NCBI GenBank assembly: GCA_025964065.1
Contig: JAOPZO010000328.1
Location: 1-9,615 of the forward strand
Source: Solirubrobacterales bacterium
GTDB lineage: Bacteria > Actinomycetota > Thermoleophilia > Solirubrobacterales > Solirubrobacteraceae
Length of the DNA: 9,615 nucleotides
Direction: 5' to 3'
Shown: piece after piece, positions 6,399 through 9,615 of the stretch
Layout of the letters: each line of letters begins with the position of its first letter
Numbering within the stretch: position 1 is the first letter of the stretch
Notes under the pieces: generated by a model
What the model was told of the DNA's origin: nothing
The model's input: the letters and a program-made list of their open reading frames with translations, nothing else
Databases searched by the model: none
Program-made: the position numbers and the translations under genes

Positions 6399-6848
6399 AT
6401 GGCCCATCTCTTCATCTGCCCCAACTGCGGGAACCGCACGACGCAGCTCGAGCGCACGGCCGGCTTCCGGACGACCCCGAAGGGGTGCCAGAAGTGTGGC
6501 TTCGGCTTCCTGTTCGAGCTGCTGGACGACTACTACCCGGCGCCCAACGCCGCGTTCTTCGCCTGTGACAAGAAGGGAAACGTGATCGCCTGCGGTCGCG
6601 GCTCCTTCGAGCTGACCGGCCTCGACGACCAGCGCGTCATCGGCCGGTCGGTCGGCGAGGTGCTCGGGCTGCGCTTCGCCGAGGAGCCCGATCCGGTCTC
6701 CACCGCGCTCGAGTGGGGCGTCCGCCAGCTCGGCAAGCCCGTCCAGGTGAACGCGGAGGGCGACCTGCCCGCGAAGGCCACCGCTGATCTCTTCCCGGCG
6801 TACGACGACGACGGCGGCCTGCTGCTCGTCCTCACGCCGACCCCCTGA
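6399..6848 (+). CDS. Small zinc-ribbon plus PAS-domain protein, function unknown
   Basis: A 149-residue soluble protein that I recognise only by its domains. The N-terminus is a treble-clef or ribbon-like zinc site: Cys7-x2-Cys10 (CPNCGN) and Cys30-x2-Cys33 (CQKCGF), separated by 19 residues. From about residue 48 to the end a compact PAS fold is visible: NAAFFACDKKGNVIACG, the helical SFELTGLDDQRVIGRSVGEVLG (69-90), and a closing strand pair near DDGGLLLVLTP. Cys56 and Cys65 lie in the first PAS strands, so redox or metal sensing is conceivable but unproven. There is no kinase, GGDEF or helix-turn-helix output domain, so it may act by protein-protein contact. It ends 7 bp before secDF and is probably cotranscribed with it. 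In many bacteria this slot holds yajC; this protein has no membrane helix and is not YajC. Confidence 0.85.
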   Translation: MAHLFICPNCGNRTTQLERTAGFRTTPKGCQKCGFGFLFELLDDYYPAPNAAFFACDKKGNVIACGRGSFELTGLDDQRVIGRSVGEVLGLRFAEEPDPVSTALEWGVRQLGKPVQVNAEGDLPAKATADLFPAYDDDGGLLLVLTPTP

Positions 6849-6851
6849 GGA
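6847..6851 (+). promoter_or_regulatory. Shine-Dalgarno-like GAGGA before secDF
   Basis: GAGGA overlaps the stop codon of the PAS gene and leaves 4 nt before ATG 6856, which is close but usable. It is one of the few purine-rich ribosome binding sites ahead of a gene in the window. It supports the ATG as start and suggests re-initiation after the preceding gene. Confidence 0.5.
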
Positions 6852-6855
6852 CCCC

Positions 6856-9615
6856 ATGACCGATCGTCGCCGCAACGTCCTGATCCTCGTCCTCGTCGGG
6901 GCGCTCCTCGCCGCGGCCGCGGTCGTGCTCGCCACCAAGCCCACCCGGCTCGGGCTCGACCTGAAGGGCGGGGTCGAGCTCGTCTACCAGGCCAAGCCGA
7001 CGAACACGACCCAGGTGACGGGCGAGTCCGTCGACCGCGCGATCGACATCATGCGCCAGCGCGTCGACGCGCTCGGCGTCTCCGAGCCGGAGATCCAGCG
7101 CTCCGGCGCGGACCAGATCGTCGTCTCGCTGCCGAACGTCACGAACGCCGAGGAGGCCGCGCGCGTCGTCGGCACCACGGCGCAGCTCCAGTTCTACGAC
7201 TGGGAGAAGAACGTCCTCGGCAAGGACTGCAAGCCCGCGCCGACCGACTTCTCCGTCACGGGCGGGCCCAGCGCGGGGCAGCAGGGCGGCTTGAAGAAGT
7301 ACGACGCGATCGCGCGCGCCCGGCGCTGCCCGCCGGCCACGAACCTGAACTCCGCGACGGGCGTGAAGTTCTACCTCGTCGACGACGAGAAGCGGCAGGT
7401 CATCGCGGGGCCCGAGGAGTCCGAGGAGGTCCTCCGCGAGTCCGAAGCCACGAAGGACGAGAACGGCAAGCCGATCCCGGGCCGCGTCGTCAAGGTGAAC
7501 GAGGGCACGATCCTCGTCCAGGCCGAGTCGATCAACCCGAACGAGGCCGCGGACGCCGAGGGCCCCGACTCCTGGTTCGTGCTGCGCGACGACGTCGCGC
7601 TCGCGGGCACGGACATCAAGAACCCGGAGCAGAACTTCGACAACTCGCCCGGGGGCAGCGGCGGCCCGAACGTCACGTTCGAGTTCACGGACCGCGGCGC
7701 GGACAAGTGGCAGGACGTCACGCGCGAGATCGCCCAGCGCGGCCAGTCCTTCGTCGTCACCGCCGACGGCCAGGCCGTCACGGACCCGCAGACCCGCTCG
7801 CAGCACTTCGCGATCGTCCTCGACGACCAGCTCGTCTCCGTCCCGTTCATCGACTACTCGCGGAACCCGGACGGCATCGACGGCTCCGCGGGCTCGGAGA
7901 TCTCCGGCGGCTTCACGACGAAGTCGGCCCAGGCGCTCGCCAACCAGCTGAAGTACGGCGCGCTTCCCATCGAGCTCGAGGCGATCTCGCAGTCGCAGGT
8001 CTCCGCCACGCTCGGCCAGGAGGCGCTCGACCAGGGCCTCGTCGCCGCCGGGGTCGGCTTCCTCGTCGTCGTGCTCTTCCTGCTCGTCTTCTACCGGGTC
8101 CTGGGCGTCCTGGCGGTCGGCGCGCTGCTGATCTACGGCATCTACCTCTTCGCGCTGATCAAGCTCATCCCGGTGACGCTCACCCTGCCCGGCCTCGCCG
8201 GCCTGGTGCTCACGATCGGGGTCTGCGCCGACGCGAACATCGTCATCTTCGAACGCGTGAAGGAGGAGGTCTTCGCGGGGAGATCGATCGCCTCCGCGAT
8301 CGGGTTGGGCTACCGCAAGGGCCTCTCGACGATCATCGACGCGAACGTCGTCACGCTCCTCACGGCGTTCGTCCTCTTCATCCTCTCCACGGCCGGCGTC
8401 CGCGGCTTCGCGCTCACGCTCGGCCTCGGCGTCATCGTCACGGTGTTCTCCGCCGTCCTCGCGACCCAGGCGCTGCTCGGGGTCACCGGGGCCAACGCCC
8501 TGAAGAACCCACGGCTCGTCGGCGCCCGAACCCACGGCACCAAGCGCCGGTTCGACTTCAACGGCGCAACCCGGATCATGTTCACGGTCTCGGGCGTGAT
8601 CCTCCTGGCGGGCGCCCTGGCGATCGCGACGAAGGGCATCACGTTCGGCATCGACTTCGAGTCGGGCACCCGGATCCAGGCCGCGTTCGCGCAGCCCATC
8701 GACGAGCAGCAGGTCCGTGGCGTCCTCGCCCAGCAGGGCGCGGAGGCCGCGGACGTCCAGCGCGTCACGGGCTCCGAGCTCGGGGACAACGTCGTGCAGA
8801 TCTCCACGGGCGAGCTCACGCCGCCCGGCATCGCGGAGGTGACGGCGGCCCTCGAGGCCGAGTTCGGCCAGATCCAGGGCGAACCCCAGGTGCAGTCCGT
8901 CGGCCCGACGTTCGGTGAGTCGATCGCGAAGAGCGCGGTCATCGCCGTCATCGTCTCCCTGCTCCTCATCGCCGTGTACATCGCCCTGCGGTTCGAGTGG
9001 AAGTACGCCGCGACGACCGCCATCTCGCTCATGCACGACCTGTTCCTCGTGGCCGGGCTGTACGCCGCCACCGGCCGGGAGGTGACGAGTGCCACGGTCG
9101 CCGCACTGCTCACCGTCCTCGGCTTCTCGCTCTACGACACGATCATCGTCAACGACCGATTGCGCGAGAACATGCCGCGGATGCCGCGCGCGGCGTTCTC
9201 GCAGATCTCGAACCGCTCGATGAACGAGGTCATCGTCCGCTCGCTGTCGACGGTGACGTGCGCGTCGCTGCCGATCGTGGCGCTGTACTTCTTCGGCGGC
9301 GAGACGCTGCAGGACTTCGCGTTCGCGCTGCTCGTCGGCACCGTGTCCGGCGCGTACTCGTCGATCTTCATCTCCTCGCCGGTGCTCACGCAGTGGAAGG
9401 AGCGCGAGCCCGTGTTCCGCCGCCGCCGCGAGGCCATCGAGGCGCAGTACGGCGAGGTGCCGCCGTTCGCGGACACCAGGCAGGACGTCGACGTCGAGCG
9501 GCGCGCCCCGGCACGCCCGCGCATCACGGCGCCCGAGTCGCCCGATCGCGCGGTGCCGAAGGCGGAGTTCGACCAGATGGTCCGCGAGCTCCACGCCGAC
9601 GCGGCGCCGGCGCCG
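6856..9615 (+). CDS. secDF: Fused SecD-SecF protein translocase subunit SecDF, 3' end outside window
   Basis: One frame runs 920 codons from ATG 6856 to the window edge with no stop. SecDF uses the proton gradient to help pull proteins out of the SecYEG channel. SecD half: a first membrane helix (about 7-26), LGLDLKGG (32-39), a large extracytoplasmic domain with RQRVDALGVSEPEIQ, then five helices from about residue 394. TIGVCADANIVIFERVKEE holds the conserved proton-relay Asp459. SecF half: from about residue 565 (RFDFNGATRIMF), GIDFESGT (598-605), FEW (713-715), and LYDTIIVNDRLREN with Asp761 and Asp767. SSIFISSPVL precedes an Arg/Pro-rich cytoplasmic tail from about 846. No ATG, GTG or TTG lies in the linker before the first SecF helix, so a separate SecF start is unlikely. 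Cys125 and Cys158 in the extracytoplasmic domain could form a disulfide. It likely follows the PAS gene on one mRNA. Confidence 0.95.
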   Translation, partial: MTDRRRNVLILVLVGALLAAAAVVLATKPTRLGLDLKGGVELVYQAKPTNTTQVTGESVDRAIDIMRQRVDALGVSEPEIQRSGADQIVVSLPNVTNAEEAARVVGTTAQLQFYDWEKNVLGKDCKPAPTDFSVTGGPSAGQQGGLKKYDAIARARRCPPATNLNSATGVKFYLVDDEKRQVIAGPEESEEVLRESEATKDENGKPIPGRVVKVNEGTILVQAESINPNEAADAEGPDSWFVLRDDVALAGTDIKNPEQNFDNSPGGSGGPNVTFEFTDRGADKWQDVTREIAQRGQSFVVTADGQAVTDPQTRSQHFAIVLDDQLVSVPFIDYSRNPDGIDGSAGSEISGGFTTKSAQALANQLKYGALPIELEAISQSQVSATLGQEALDQGLVAAGVGFLVVVLFLLVFYRVLGVLAVGALLIYGIYLFALIKLIPVTLTLPGLAGLVLTIGVCADANIVIFERVKEEVFAGRSIASAIGLGYRKGLSTIIDANVVTLLTAFVLFILSTAGVRGFALTLGLGVIVTVFSAVLATQALLGVTGANALKNPRLVGARTHGTKRRFDFNGATRIMFTVSGVILLAGALAIATKGITFGIDFESGTRIQAAFAQPIDEQQVRGVLAQQGAEAADVQRVTGSELGDNVVQISTGELTPPGIAEVTAALEAEFGQIQGEPQVQSVGPTFGESIAKSAVIAVIVSLLLIAVYIALRFEWKYAATTAISLMHDLFLVAGLYAATGREVTSATVAALLTVLGFSLYDTIIVNDRLRENMPRMPRAAFSQISNRSMNEVIVRSLSTVTCASLPIVALYFFGGETLQDFAFALLVGTVSGAYSSIFISSPVLTQWKEREPVFRRRREAIEAQYGEVPPFADTRQDVDVERRAPARPRITAPESPDRAVPKAEFDQMVRELHADAAPAP

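Noticed and set aside
6832..9594. A 920-codon open frame on the minus strand opposite secDF
   Set aside because: Its translation is dominated by Arg, Asp, Glu, Gly and Ala without any domain. It is the antisense by-product of a GC-rich gene with C-rich third positions, and secDF on the plus strand is unmistakable.
1..9615. CRISPR arrays, tRNA or rRNA genes, insertion sequences, long direct or inverted repeats
   Set aside because: Scanning by eye found none. Short GC-rich repeats such as CTCGAGG and GGCGAGC are explained by biased codon use.

Overview
The window reads as a chromosomal housekeeping segment from a very GC-rich bacterium. Third codon positions are almost all G or C. The best fit is an actinobacterium. 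A deep-branching lineage such as Thermoleophilia/Solirubrobacterales is my inference, from gene order, the mycobacterial Rv1264-like cyclase and the leaderless-type promoters, not from a marker gene. No mobile element, phage gene, CRISPR array, rRNA or tRNA was seen. Coding density is near total, and no gap reaches 100 bp.

Layout, left to right. (1) 1-111: the last 36 codons of an upstream gene, probably a glycosyltransferase. (2) 141-980: a class I SAM-dependent methyltransferase with a CmoB/DUF1698-like look. (3) 1008-3016: yebC followed after 8 bp by an MFS exporter. (4) 2976-4100, minus strand: a soluble class III adenylate cyclase with an Rv1264-type N-terminal regulatory domain; its 3' end overlaps the MFS 3' end by 41 bp. 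(5) 4166-6317: ruvC-ruvA-ruvB, the Holliday-junction machinery, chained by two 4-bp overlaps. (6) 6399-6848: a small zinc-ribbon plus PAS protein. (7) 6856 to the window end: a single reading frame encoding a fused SecD-SecF translocase subunit whose stop lies beyond the window.

How the parts relate. yebC-ruvC-ruvA-ruvB and ruvB-yajC-secD-secF are common bacterial neighbourhoods. Here both are recognisable but modified. An exporter and an oppositely oriented cyclase sit between yebC and ruvC. The place where yajC is usually found holds the zinc-ribbon/PAS gene. secD and secF are one gene.

A recurring signal ties several starts together. A -10-like hexamer (TAGCAT, TACGCT, CAGACT, CAGAAT) ends 6-7 nt before the start codon of yebC, the cyclase, the methyltransferase and (from GTG 4166) ruvC. 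This is the spacing expected if transcription begins at the start codon, giving leaderless mRNAs. A TACCCT box ends 11 nt before the PAS gene. secDF instead has a Shine-Dalgarno-like GAGGA.

I see no clearly unprecedented system. The most unusual items are the zinc-ribbon/PAS protein next to secDF, the SecD-SecF fusion in an apparent actinobacterium, and the leaderless promoter pattern.
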